Source: an uncultured bacterium (GTDB lineage: Bacteria > Verrucomicrobiota > Kiritimatiellia > RFP12 > UBA1067). From it: 25,115 bases of DNA. How positions within the stretch are numbered: position 1 is the stretch's first letter; every line of letters begins with the position of its first letter. The position numbers and the translations under genes were made by a program. The notes under the pieces are model-generated. The model was given only the letters and a program-made list of their open reading frames with translations. It was not told the origin of the DNA and made no database searches. Shown in pieces: positions 15,383 through 22,524 of this stretch. The DNA is taken from positions 1-25,115 of the forward strand of contig CACZAK010000254.1 of assembly GCA_902779075.1 (NCBI GenBank), written 5' to 3'.

Positions 15383-15960
15383 CGGCTCAGCTCGCGTATG
15401 ACGACGTCCGCGAAATCGCGCACGGCCTTCGACCGGCACCCCGACACGACGACCTGGATGGCGCCCGCGTGCCTTTGGCACCCGCACCAGCGGAGCTGGT
15501 CAAGGTACGCGATGCGCACGGTGTCGTCAGTCGCTGTCATGAACGCACGGAACAGGGCCTCCGTCCAGATTCCGCGCGCGTGTTCCCAACCGGGACGCAT
15601 CACGAACTGCGAGACGGCCGCGATCTGGCACGCCTTGAGCGGATCGGTGGCGTAAGCGGGCTTCACTTCCGCGAGCAACGCGCGGGCCGAGGCGAGATCA
15701 CGGACGAAGCAGACAAGCTCCTTGTCGCTCGTCGCGGCCTCAAGTGCGGCCTTGTTCTTCGCCTGCCACTCAACGGCCATCGGATCGCCCTTCTTGGAAG
15801 CCATCGCCGGACCGTAGCCCGAGTACGGGTTCGGGTCGACGTACTTCTTCTCCGGAGCCTTAGGCGCCGCCGCAGGCTTCGCAGGCGCAGCCGCCGTCGC
15901 CGCAAAGGCGAGGACCGCCGCCGAAATGAATGACATGAGACGATAGATACTAGATTTCAT
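15379..15960 (-). CDS. Exported protein of unknown function, first gene of efflux operon
   Basis: 193 residues. A signal peptide (MKSSIYRLMSFISAAVLAFA) is followed by an Ala/Pro/Lys-rich linker (about 20-40). A small alpha-helical domain has paired cysteines (WCGCQRH near 163-168, SGC near 178). It does not match a family I recognise. It begins after AAGGAG at normal spacing and overlaps the adaptor gene by 4 bases. The position suggests a periplasmic helper or sensor for the efflux system, which is inference only. Confidence 0.75.
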   Translation of the reverse strand: MKSSIYRLMSFISAAVLAFAATAAAPAKPAAAPKAPEKKYVDPNPYSGYGPAMASKKGDPMAVEWQAKNKAALEAATSDKELVCFVRDLASARALLAEVKPAYATDPLKACQIAAVSQFVMRPGWEHARGIWTEALFRAFMTATDDTVRIAYLDQLRWCGCQRHAGAIQVVVSGCRSKAVRDFADVVIRELSR

Positions 15961-16014
15961 GATTGGATTCTCCTTGATTTAAAGTTGGTAGATGGTAGAT
16001 CGTGATTGGAGCGA

Positions 16015-16087
16015 GGACAGAAGACAGAAGACGAATGACAAAGGGCTGTTGTTCCAACCTTTGTCCTCTGTCCGTTGTCCTTTGTCC
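16015..16087. repeat. Heptad-repeat hairpin 1
   Basis: The left arm is four 7-bp units of the form NGAC(A/G)(A/G)A plus GG (16015-16044); the right arm is CC plus four complementary-type units NNTGTCC (16058-16087), with a 13-base loop between them. It lies just after the Gfo/Idh gene in its direction of transcription. Pairing is imperfect but the 7-bp period is exact. A terminator-like or REP-like role is possible. Confidence 0.7.
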
Positions 16088-16123
16088 TTCATCACTCCCA
16101 ACCTCAACTCTTTAACTCACCAC

Positions 16124-17449
16124 TCACCCCCACATCTCCCGGCCCCACGGCGAGCGCATGGACTGGTAGAGGAAGCGGTCCGCGGCGGGGTCGTTCTTCG
16201 CGCGAAGCGTGACGGGATCGAACTCGAACCCACGGCCGAGGCGCTCGGCCACGATGCCGAGGTTGAACATCGTGCAGGAGCGGAAACCGTTCGACTCGTT
16301 AAGCGCGAACGTCTTGCGGTTCTTGCAGCTGTCGATGAAGTCCGTCTGCTGCTTGGCGGGCTTCGGGAGCTCCTTGAGCTTGGCAAGCACCTTCTCCTCG
16401 GGCCACCACCCGTTCGCGTCCTTGAGGCGAAGCGTCTTGCCGCCCTTCGCCTTCGGGTACACGCACAGGCCGTTCGCGCCGCGCAGGAGCGGTTCGCCCT
16501 TCAGCGTCTCGTCGCCGTCGAGGCTCACTTCCGTGCCGTCGTCGTAGGTGAGGATGATGCGGTCGAAACGGCCCACGGCCTCCGGGTGCTGCTTCGGGCC
16601 CTTGTAGTCGATCTTGACGGGGCTCGTCTCATCCTTGCAGAGGAGGTACTGCAGCGGGTCGAGGTAGTGCTGCGCCATGTCGCCGAGCCCGCCCGAGTCG
16701 TAGTCCCAGTAGCCACGGAACGACGTGCCCGCGCGATGCGCGGTGTAGGGTTTCCACGGCGCCGGGCCGAGCCACATGTCCCAGTCGAAGCCGGCGGGAA
16801 TCGGCTCCGGCGCGGCGTTGACGCGACCGGACCAGCCGAACTTCCAGCTGAAGCCCTGTCCCGCGCCGAACGTGCACTTGAGCGGACCCTTGCCGAGCAG
16901 GCCGTTCTCCACGATCTGGCGGATCGGCTCGACGGTCGTGCCGAAGCCGTAGAACGTGTCCTTGAAGCGGAACCACGTATTGAGGCGGAACATGCGCTTC
17001 TTCGCCTTCACGACCTCCATCACGCGCTTGCCCTCGCCGACCGTGCGGGTCATGGGCTTTTCGCACCAGATGTCCTTGCCCGCCTTCGCGGCCATCACGC
17101 TCATGCAGCCGTGCCAGTGCGGCGGCGTGCAGATGTGAGCGATGTCCACGTCCTTGTCCGCCAGCAGCTCCATGAAGTTCCTGTACGCCTTGATTTTTCC
17201 CCAGCCGTTCTTCTCGGCGCAGGCGAGGCCGAACTGGACGCGCGCCGCGTACGGGTCGCAGAGGCCGATCAGGCGCGATCCCTTGAACGGCAGGTGGTTC
17301 GCGGAATGCGCAATCGCGCCGAAGCCAATCAACGCGCGCGTGAGCTGGTTAGACGGCGCCGTCGCCGCGTTCAGCACGCGCGCCGGCACGATCGTGAACG
17401 CCGAGGCGGCCGCGGCCGTCCTCAGGAAGTCTCTTCTACTTGCTTTCAT
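16124..17449 (-). CDS. Tat-exported Gfo/Idh/MocA oxidoreductase
   Basis: 441 residues. The twin-arginine signal SRRDFLRTAAAASAFTIVPA directs folded, cofactor-loaded export. An NAD(P)-binding Rossmann domain follows (RALIGFGAIAHSANH; GLCDPY), with the family motif CEKPMTRTVGEGKRV (about 128-142) and AHICTPPHWHGC. The C-terminal part has GGLGDMAQHYLDPLQYLL, the usual Gfo/Idh substrate-site helix. Such proteins oxidise or epimerise sugars or inositols; the substrate is unknown. The start at 17449 follows AAGGAAAAG. Heptad hairpins lie both before and after it. It probably works with the isomerase-like lipoprotein upstream. Confidence 0.9.
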   Translation of the reverse strand: MKASRRDFLRTAAAASAFTIVPARVLNAATAPSNQLTRALIGFGAIAHSANHLPFKGSRLIGLCDPYAARVQFGLACAEKNGWGKIKAYRNFMELLADKDVDIAHICTPPHWHGCMSVMAAKAGKDIWCEKPMTRTVGEGKRVMEVVKAKKRMFRLNTWFRFKDTFYGFGTTVEPIRQIVENGLLGKGPLKCTFGAGQGFSWKFGWSGRVNAAPEPIPAGFDWDMWLGPAPWKPYTAHRAGTSFRGYWDYDSGGLGDMAQHYLDPLQYLLCKDETSPVKIDYKGPKQHPEAVGRFDRIILTYDDGTEVSLDGDETLKGEPLLRGANGLCVYPKAKGGKTLRLKDANGWWPEEKVLAKLKELPKPAKQQTDFIDSCKNRKTFALNESNGFRSCTMFNLGIVAERLGRGFEFDPVTLRAKNDPAADRFLYQSMRSPWGREMWG

Positions 17450-17476
17450 TTGCTTTTCCTTTTACTGATGGCTGGA

Positions 17477-17548
17477 GGACAAAAGACAGATGACAGAAGA
17501 CAAAGGATGGTTATTCATCCTCTGTCCTTCGTCTTTTGTCTTCTGTCC
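17477..17548. repeat. Heptad-repeat hairpin 2
   Basis: Left arm 17477-17509: units GGACAAA, AGACAGA, TGACAGA, AGACAAA, then GGATG. Loop GTTATT. Right arm 17516-17548: CATCC, then TCTGTCC, TTCGTCT, TTTGTCT, TCTGTCC. 26 of 33 positions pair, before counting G-U pairs. It is downstream of the isomerase-like gene and upstream of the Gfo/Idh gene. Confidence 0.8.
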
Positions 17549-17564
17549 TTCATGCTTTCAAAAC

Positions 17565-18503
17565 TCAACCTTGTCCGAGCAGGCGCTTCGCCGCGAGCGC
17601 GATGTCGCCCGTGCGGTCGTTGCCGCCCTCGCGCTCGATTGCGAACGCGCCCTTGTAGCCGGCGGCCTCCAGCTCCGCGAGGAAGCGCGGTGCGTTCACC
17701 TCGCCGTCGCCCCACGGCACTTCCGTGCCCCAGGTACCGGGCTTCTTCGTCTGCACGGCGTCCTTGAGGTGGACGTGCTTGATCCACGGCGCGAGCGCGC
17801 GCACCGCCTCCACGGGGCTGCCCTTTCCATAGAGGATCATGTTCGCGGGGTCGAAGTTGACGCCCGCGCCCGGAACTGTCGGCAGGAACTTCGCGAGGTC
17901 GGCGGCCGTCTCCTGTCCCGTTTCGAACGCCACGGGCACACCCGCCGCGCCGCACGTATCCACAATGAACTTCACGCGCTCGGTGTACTTCTTCAGCGCG
18001 GCGGCGTTGCTCTCGTCAAGGAAGCCCGCGTGCATCGTGAGGACCGGAGCCTTCAGTTCGGCGGAGAGCTTCGCGCCCGCGACGATGATCTTCTTGTTCG
18101 CCTCCCAGACGTCGTCCGGCACGATGCCGCCCGTCTTCTTGATCGACTCGAGCGTGGAGTAGTCCTCCTGCGGGAAGCCGATCATCGTGGCGGAGAGCTT
18201 CCACTCGCCGGAGGCGAGGCGCGCCTTCACGCGATCAAGCGCCGCCTTGCCCTCGGCCGCGCCGTGGCGCGAGCCGCCCTCAAGGAACGGCTGAAGCGCG
18301 AGATGGATACGTTTGAGGCCGAGCTTCTTCATCTCGGCAGCCACGGCGTCGAGCGGCTTCTGGAAGCTCCAGCTGCACACGCCGAGGTTCTCGTCCGTCA
18401 CGTAGGCTCCGCCTGCGCAACAGCATCGCGTGCAACAGCCCGGCAAAGCGGATGCCGCAGCGGCAAACACGCTGGTTTGAAGAAAGTCTCTTCTGTCGAT
18501 CAT
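17565..18503 (-). CDS. Tat-type lipoprotein, sugar phosphate isomerase/epimerase-like TIM barrel
   Basis: 312 residues of the xylose-isomerase-like (AP endonuclease 2) fold. The N-terminus MIDRRDFLQTSVFAAAASAL is Tat-like and is followed by LPGC, a lipobox, so the protein is probably membrane-anchored outside. Barrel motifs include GVCSWSFQKPLDAV, VLTMHAGFLDES, VAFETGQETAADL, VNFDPANMILYGKG and HVHLKDAV with an acidic WGTEVPWGDGEVN loop. These give the Glu/Asp/His metal-site pattern of the family. GGAG lies upstream of the start at 18503. It sits in the same orientation as the Gfo/Idh gene, a common pairing in inositol or unusual-sugar breakdown. The substrate is unknown. Confidence 0.87.
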   Translation of the reverse strand: MIDRRDFLQTSVFAAAASALPGCCTRCCCAGGAYVTDENLGVCSWSFQKPLDAVAAEMKKLGLKRIHLALQPFLEGGSRHGAAEGKAALDRVKARLASGEWKLSATMIGFPQEDYSTLESIKKTGGIVPDDVWEANKKIIVAGAKLSAELKAPVLTMHAGFLDESNAAALKKYTERVKFIVDTCGAAGVPVAFETGQETAADLAKFLPTVPGAGVNFDPANMILYGKGSPVEAVRALAPWIKHVHLKDAVQTKKPGTWGTEVPWGDGEVNAPRFLAELEAAGYKGAFAIEREGGNDRTGDIALAAKRLLGQG

Positions 18504-18618
18504 CTAAAGTACTCCGTTTTGGGTGGTGAAAACGTATACATTCTCTCACAAATGCGGCTCTTCCGCAAGCACAAAACGCAAGCGAAACATCTGCGATGAA
18601 AAAACTCACGATTCCCCC

Positions 18619-18647
18619 TTGCGCGCGCGGGGCGTGTTTGGTACACT
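18619..18647 (+). promoter_or_regulatory. Promoter of tRNA-Glu
   Basis: TTGCGC, 17-base spacer, TACACT, placing the start about 13 bases before the tRNA. Confidence 0.6.
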
Positions 18648-18667
18648 ATACGCCGCTTTGCAAAAAA

Positions 18668-18742
18668 GGTCCCGTCGTCTAACGGTTAGGACACCAGGTT
18701 TTCATCCTAGTAACAGGAGTTCGACTCTCCTCGGGACTGCCA
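18668..18742 (+). tRNA. tRNA-Glu (anticodon UUC)
   Basis: 75 bases with a 7-bp acceptor stem (GGTCCCG/CGGGACT, first pair G-U), D arm GTCTAACGGTTAGGAC, anticodon loop TTTTCAT with TTC at 18701-18703, T arm AGGAG-TTCGACT-CTCCT and an encoded CCA. The anticodon stem has one C-A mismatch. The body resembles bacterial tRNA-Glu. Confidence 0.93.
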
Positions 18743-18750
18743 AAGCGAAA

Positions 18751-18769
18751 GGCCGCGACAAGCGCGGCC
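18751..18769 (+). terminator. Hairpin after tRNA-Glu, shared with TPR gene end
   Basis: GGCCGCG-ACAAG-CGCGGCC, a perfect 7-bp GC stem. It is followed on the plus strand by a T-rich stretch and lies 4 bases past the stop of the converging TPR gene, so it may act in both directions. Confidence 0.6.
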
Positions 18770-18772
18770 GTT

Positions 18773-20128
18773 CTACTTCTTCGACTCTTGGAGCAGCTTG
18801 CCGATCTTGAGCATGCGCTCGTTGAGGTCGCCGAACGTGACGTCGGACGAGTAGACGTCCTTGTAATAGTTGTACGCCTTCTCGTAGTCCTTGGCTTCCT
18901 CGGCGCAGAGTCCGAGCTGGTAGACAACCTTCTTCTTCAGGTCGTCCATAGTGGGAATCTGGTCGCGCGCGGTCTCGAGCTGCATCACGGCCATGTCCGT
19001 CTGCCCCTTCTTGAGGAAGCACATCGCGAGGTAATAGAGCGCCTGTAGACGGTCCTTCGGAGATTTCTGTGCGAGCTGGAGGTGCTGTACGGCCTCGTCG
19101 TAGAAGGACGGGTCCTGGTCACCGTAGATGTAGTACTGGTAGCCGAGCTCAAAACGGAGGTGCAGGTCGTTCGGGTAGTGGTCCACGCGCGTGGCGAGAT
19201 CGTCGAACACGAACTGGTTCTTTTCAACCTCAAGCGCATCGGCCTCCTCTTCCTTGCCTTCCTTGCGCAGGGCCTCGATGCGGGACTCGTAGTCGGCTGC
19301 GCGCACGGTGGAGAGCATGCGGTCGAGCTCCGGGTCGGCCGAGTTGACCTGCTGCGCCTGCTCGAGCGTCTGGATTGCCTCCGGGAAGCGCTTCGACTGC
19401 ATGTAGAGACGCGCGAGGGCCCGGTAGAAGTTCATGTTGTTGGGCTCTTTCTCGATCTGCTTCTTCTTCTCCTCGATGAGGGCCTCGGCGTCGTCGCCCG
19501 TCACGACGGCCTTGTTCACGTATCCGCCGGTTTTCCCCACAGTGTCTGCCCAGCCGCTGGACATGGTGGTCTGCGCCTCGGCGTTCTTGAGGAGCTGGAG
19601 GATGCGCTGGTCGCCCGGCTTGAGCTTGGCGAGCTTGTCGTACGCGTCGCGTGCCTTCGCGTAGTTCTTCGCCATCATGTAGTAGGTGGCGATGCGTTCG
19701 AGCAGGTTCGCGTCCCCCTGGTTGCCGGAGTACGCGGCCTCCACGGAGATCGCGGCGGCCTCGGGCTTGCCCGCCGCCTCGGCTGCCTTCACCGCCGCGT
19801 CGATGTTGTCGCCGTCAAGCGGGTTGATCGAGAGCAGCTTCTCCGCCTCGGCCATGGCCTCGGCGCCCTTGCCCTTCTTGACGAGCCCCATCACCTTCGA
19901 GCGCTGGAGCATGCTCTTCATCTTCGCGCCGAACCCACCGCCGCCTGACTGACGGAAGTGGGCAATCTGCGCGGCGCGCAGGAGACGACGCGTCTCCAGC
20001 GTGTCCGGCGAGCACTCAAGAGACTGCATGAGCATCTCCACTGCCAGATCGTACCGCCCGGCCTCCAAAGCCTGCCGCCCGCGGTTCATGAAGTTCTGCG
20101 CTTTCTGCGCGTTTGCATCGTTAGCCAT
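18773..20128 (-). CDS. TPR-repeat protein, cytoplasmic
   Basis: 451 residues, no signal peptide. Multiple tetratricopeptide helices are visible: FMNRGRQALEAGRYDLAVEM (13-32), YYMMAKNYAKARDAYDKLAK, FYRALARLYMQSKRFPEAIQ, LYYLAMCFLKKGQTDMAVMQ, YQLGLCAEEAKDYEKAYNYY. A Gly-rich loop near 60-67 (QSGGGGFGAKMKSM) separates the first repeat from the rest. TPRs are protein-binding scaffolds; no enzyme domain is seen and the partner is unknown. The start at 20128 follows AAGGAGAG. It has a good promoter at 20166-20194 and ends against the tRNA-Glu terminator, so it appears to be a single-gene unit. Confidence 0.85.
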   Translation of the reverse strand: MANDANAQKAQNFMNRGRQALEAGRYDLAVEMLMQSLECSPDTLETRRLLRAAQIAHFRQSGGGGFGAKMKSMLQRSKVMGLVKKGKGAEAMAEAEKLLSINPLDGDNIDAAVKAAEAAGKPEAAAISVEAAYSGNQGDANLLERIATYYMMAKNYAKARDAYDKLAKLKPGDQRILQLLKNAEAQTTMSSGWADTVGKTGGYVNKAVVTGDDAEALIEEKKKQIEKEPNNMNFYRALARLYMQSKRFPEAIQTLEQAQQVNSADPELDRMLSTVRAADYESRIEALRKEGKEEEADALEVEKNQFVFDDLATRVDHYPNDLHLRFELGYQYYIYGDQDPSFYDEAVQHLQLAQKSPKDRLQALYYLAMCFLKKGQTDMAVMQLETARDQIPTMDDLKKKVVYQLGLCAEEAKDYEKAYNYYKDVYSSDVTFGDLNERMLKIGKLLQESKK

Positions 20129-20165
20129 AATTTTACCTGTCTCTCCTTAAAGTCAAAGCGCAAAC

Positions 20166-20194
20166 AGTATACCACGCATTCCCCGTCAGTGCAA
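20166..20194 (-). promoter_or_regulatory. Sigma70-type promoter of TPR gene
   Basis: Minus strand: TTGCAC, 17-base spacer, TATACT, with TGG giving an extended -10. It lies 38 bases before the start codon and is the best promoter match in the window. Confidence 0.7.
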
Positions 20195-20202
20195 GGGAAT
20201 TG

Positions 20203-20358
20203 GTGAAAATTGAATGCAAAATTCTGAAGCCGCTCGGAATCGTCGAGCGCGAATCAACCGCCGTCTATCCCGTCGATCCGCCGTTTCTCGCGAAAGCGCT
20301 TCTGCTTCTGGACGAGAGCACCTTGGTGTATAACGCAAAATCTAGGCCCCTACTATGA
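20203..20358 (+). CDS. Possible small protein of 51 residues
   Basis: A GTG start with AAGGGA just upstream opens a frame reading (M)KIECKILKPLGIVERESTAV then YPVDPPFLAKALLLLDESTL and a short tail. Composition is protein-like and codon use is normal for the region, but I recognise no family. It runs opposite to the TPR gene and its stop overlaps the first operator-like cluster by two bases. It could also be a remnant of a longer gene. Confidence 0.35.
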   Translation: MKIECKILKPLGIVERESTAVYPVDPPFLAKALLLLDESTLVYNAKSRPLL

Positions 20359-20386
20359 GTGTGTCATTTTGACACAGTTGTGACAT
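20357..20386. promoter_or_regulatory. Operator-like cluster 1 (palindrome plus third half-site)
   Basis: GAGTGTGTCA, three bases, TGACACA, then a further TGACA exactly 11 bases after the previous half-site. The palindrome TGTGTCA-TTT-TGACACA is perfect over 7 bp. Half-site spacing matches cluster 2. Confidence 0.65.
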
Positions 20387-20392
20387 TGAAAT

Positions 20393-20502
20393 GCTGCGCA
20401 CCATCGAAGGTTTTGGTGCGCACCATTTGATGCTTTGCTGCGCACCATTTCATGCTCTGCTGCGCACCAAAGCAAATTCCGCTGCAAACCGGCCTTTTCC
20501 CG
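20393..20502. repeat. Iteron-like array, five units at exact 22-bp period
   Basis: The core GCTGCGCACCA starts at 20393, 20437 and 20459; GGTGCGCACCA starts at 20415; a weakened copy GCTGCAAACCG starts at 20481. All steps are exactly 22 bp, two helical turns. The period is not a multiple of three, so the repeat is not protein-coding. Each core holds a TGCGCA dyad. Flanked on both sides by the TGACACA clusters. Confidence 0.85.
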
Positions 20503-20508
20503 CAAGTC

Positions 20509-20542
20509 GAGTGTGTCAAAATGACACACTCATGACACACTC
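20509..20542. promoter_or_regulatory. Operator-like cluster 2 (perfect palindrome plus third half-site)
   Basis: GAGTGTGTCA-AAA-TGACACACTC is a perfect 10-bp dyad. A third copy, TGACACACTC, follows at 20533-20542, 11 bp after the previous one. The layout is the same as cluster 1. Confidence 0.7.
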
Positions 20543-20607
20543 AGTTGAAAGTCCAAACGCGCTCGTTGCTTTCGCTATTGTGAGTTTCAGTGTTTTGGAG
20601 TTTGGGG
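20543..20607. other. Rest of the intergenic control region
   Basis: No gene, terminator or further repeat was recognised between the second cluster and the AlbA_2 pseudogene end. Confidence 0.5.
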
Positions 20608-20946
20608 TTACCCTAAAAACGCAGTTGAACAAGCCCTTCTTTTTTTCCATTGATTCACGCGACCGTATAGCCCGCCGGAATTGAGCAGCTCGATTCGATC
20701 TGCGTATTGATAGAACATCGTCGGCCCCGTGCTGCGGTAGTCTCGGTCGGAACGGATTGCCGCAAGGTTCTTCAAAAGCGAGTCCGTCGCCTTAAGCCCG
20801 CTCAGCCGTCCGTCGTCATGCACGCCAACCAGCAAGTAGCCGTTCTGCTTGCTGTCAGGCATGTCGTTCGCGAACGCGCACACCGCCTCGCAGAACTTGT
20901 CTGTATCGTTCACCGACACGGTACGTTCCGCCCGCTCCGATGTCAT
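20608..20946 (-). pseudogene. Decayed AlbA_2/HATPase_c_4 regulator
   Basis: 112 codons remain of a protein normally around 400-500 residues. The first part, FCEAVCAFANDMPDSKQNGY followed by LLVGVHDDGRLSG, is the AlbA_2 (Schlafen-like) domain. At about residue 70 it jumps to FYQYADRIELLNSGGLYGRV, the HATPase_c_4 region found near residue 300 in relatives. An internal deletion of over 200 codons is therefore likely, and the C-terminus is lost as well. The promoter/leader region (plus 20947-20975) matches that of the intact neighbour at 22470, so the two arose from related or duplicated loci. Confidence 0.8.
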
Positions 20947-21006
20947 TTCTCTCCTCTCGCTTCACGGAGACTTTGTACCATAAACTACCATGTCCACGTT
21001 TGTCCT

Positions 21007-22470
21007 TCAAGACTCAAACCCCACCACTTCCCAATGTCCGCCTTTTGCTGGACCGACACGCCGAACAAAACCCTCTGCCTTCAATCTATCAATATTCCAC
21101 TTGACGCCATTTCGAGAAAGTCCTGTTTCCTCTATCAGTTCTGCTATAGTTATCTTTGGCCGTCCCCGAAGCAGTTCAAGAATCCTGGCCCTTCCTTTCA
21201 GTCCAGTTTTCAGGCCAGTTTTCGGGCCAGTTTTTGGGCCAGTAGCCCCATTTGCAACATCTGCCTTATCAAAAACACCAAACTTCGCAGGATCAATACC
21301 GAGCTTTGACGCCGATTCCTTTGTCCTGGCAAGAAATTTGATACTGAACTCGCCGTTCTCACTCTTTAGGACGGGATATGGGCTGCCGTTCTTGTCGCAG
21401 TCGTTATTGATTCGCCGGATGCCGCTACCGTATTGTTCAATGACATGCATATCGTAGAACACTTGGGCTATCAGCTTGTTGCGTGGACGTGAGGGATGAT
21501 CCGGATCCTCAAGCTGTTCAAGCGACATATCAAATGGTAGCTGTCCAGGATTCATTATGACTACCCGATCCTCCAAAACCTTCACCTGAATATTATTGGG
21601 GAGTCCATAGTCGCGATGGCAGACAGCGTTCGCCAAAGCCTCGCGCAATCCCTCTATAGGATACTCCCAGTAGCGATCGTGCTCGGCCTTGCCGGTGACG
21701 ACAATAGCGCAGCGGATGTTTCTCTGGATGAAAGCGAGAGCATCTTCAACTTGATCCTGTATGTTCCCGCGCGAATCATGCGAATCGAGGATGACCGCGC
21801 CTTCTGCCTTAAACGCGCCTGCATGTATTACGGCCTGCGAGAAGCGTTGTTGCGGATTCCTTGCGAAAAGCAAATAGGCCGCACGGGTGATTTCAGTTTC
21901 AGATTTAACCAACCCAAGTTTCACCAGGGCTCGCCACGGATCCTCATCGTCTGCAAAAGCGCGACGATTCTCCATTACCGCCTTGCGCATATATCTTCGG
22001 ACAACTTCCATATCCAAGTCTTCCTTCGTGGCGTCGGGCACGAACACCGCATCCATGCTGCTGCCAGTTGACTTCAAATGACACTCCGCAATCTCGGACG
22101 GTGTCATCTGGTGATTGACGCTCCCTTTGCGGATAAAACATCGTCCCTTGTAACCAACTGGCTTTATCGGATTCTCCATCACTCTCAGAACAATGACATC
22201 ACGTCCGCCGAACTCCAACTTCTCGGCGTCGACGGCTACACTCGGCTCGGTCGCCGTGGAAATCTTGTTCTCGTAGTCACGCAACCCCTCAAAACGCAAC
22301 TGGTGCTTCGACGGGTTACCATCGTTATCCACGCCAATAACAATGAACCCGCCATGCGCGTTCGTAAACGCGCAAGCAGTTTCGATGCACTCGACGTTGA
22401 AGGATTCCTTCAACTCAAGGCACTGCATTTCATGCCGCGCAATGATCTTTTTAAGTTCTTCTGAAGTCAT
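21007..22470 (-). CDS. AlbA_2 - HATPase_c_4 - winged-helix DNA-binding regulator
   Basis: 487 residues. AlbA_2 domain at about 12-135 (ECIETACAFTNAHGGFIVIG, KGRCFIRKGSVNHQMT). HATPase_c_4 at about 265-385 (YPIEGLREALANAVCHRDYG, RVVIMNPGQLP, MHVIEQYGSGIRRI). The C-terminal winged helix lies at about 430-480 (ITIAELIEETGLSRNGVKWN). Between them is a repeated linker TGPKTGPKTGLKTGLKG (410-426). The family is described as ATP-binding putative transcriptional regulators and often lies in mobile or defence islands. The start is weakly supported by GAGAGTAGAAGAG upstream. A promoter overlaps the end of the Sel1 gene. It may bind the operator-like clusters at 20357-20542, which is untested. Confidence 0.88.
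   Translation of the reverse strand: MTSEELKKIIARHEMQCLELKESFNVECIETACAFTNAHGGFIVIGVDNDGNPSKHQLRFEGLRDYENKISTATEPSVAVDAEKLEFGGRDVIVLRVMENPIKPVGYKGRCFIRKGSVNHQMTPSEIAECHLKSTGSSMDAVFVPDATKEDLDMEVVRRYMRKAVMENRRAFADDEDPWRALVKLGLVKSETEITRAAYLLFARNPQQRFSQAVIHAGAFKAEGAVILDSHDSRGNIQDQVEDALAFIQRNIRCAIVVTGKAEHDRYWEYPIEGLREALANAVCHRDYGLPNNIQVKVLEDRVVIMNPGQLPFDMSLEQLEDPDHPSRPRNKLIAQVFYDMHVIEQYGSGIRRINNDCDKNGSPYPVLKSENGEFSIKFLARTKESASKLGIDPAKFGVFDKADVANGATGPKTGPKTGLKTGLKGRARILELLRGRPKITIAELIEETGLSRNGVKWNIDRLKAEGFVRRVGPAKGGHWEVVGFES
21201..21248 (-). repeat. 12-bp tandem repeat encoding the TG(P/L)K linker
   Basis: Four units of 12 bp (plus strand GTCCAGTTTTCA, GGCCAGTTTTCG, GGCCAGTTTTTG, GGCCAGTAGCCC). 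The unit is in frame, so copy number could change by slippage and alter linker length without breaking the protein. Confidence 0.8.
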
Positions 22471-22496
22471 CTCTTCTACTCTCGCTTCACGTAGAC

Positions 22497-22524
22497 ATTA
22501 TACCATATACAAATCACAATACAA
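22497..22524 (-). promoter_or_regulatory. Promoter of AlbA_2 regulator
   Basis: Minus strand: TTGTAT, 16 bases, TATAAT with TGG forming an extended -10. The downstream leader TCTACGTGAAGCGAGAG recurs with small changes before the decayed paralogue. It overlaps the last bases of the Sel1 gene. Confidence 0.55.

Noticed and set aside
15992..17767. 591-codon plus-strand frame
   Set aside because: Antisense to the Gfo/Idh gene and passes through both heptad hairpins; not protein-like.
20393..20502. CRISPR array
   Set aside because: Units are 11-bp cores at a 22-bp step, far too short for repeat-spacer units, and no cas gene is present.
20391..20684. 97-codon frame across the 22-bp repeats
   Set aside because: The repeat period is not divisible by three and the frame has no ribosome-binding site; the repeats are a DNA-level feature.
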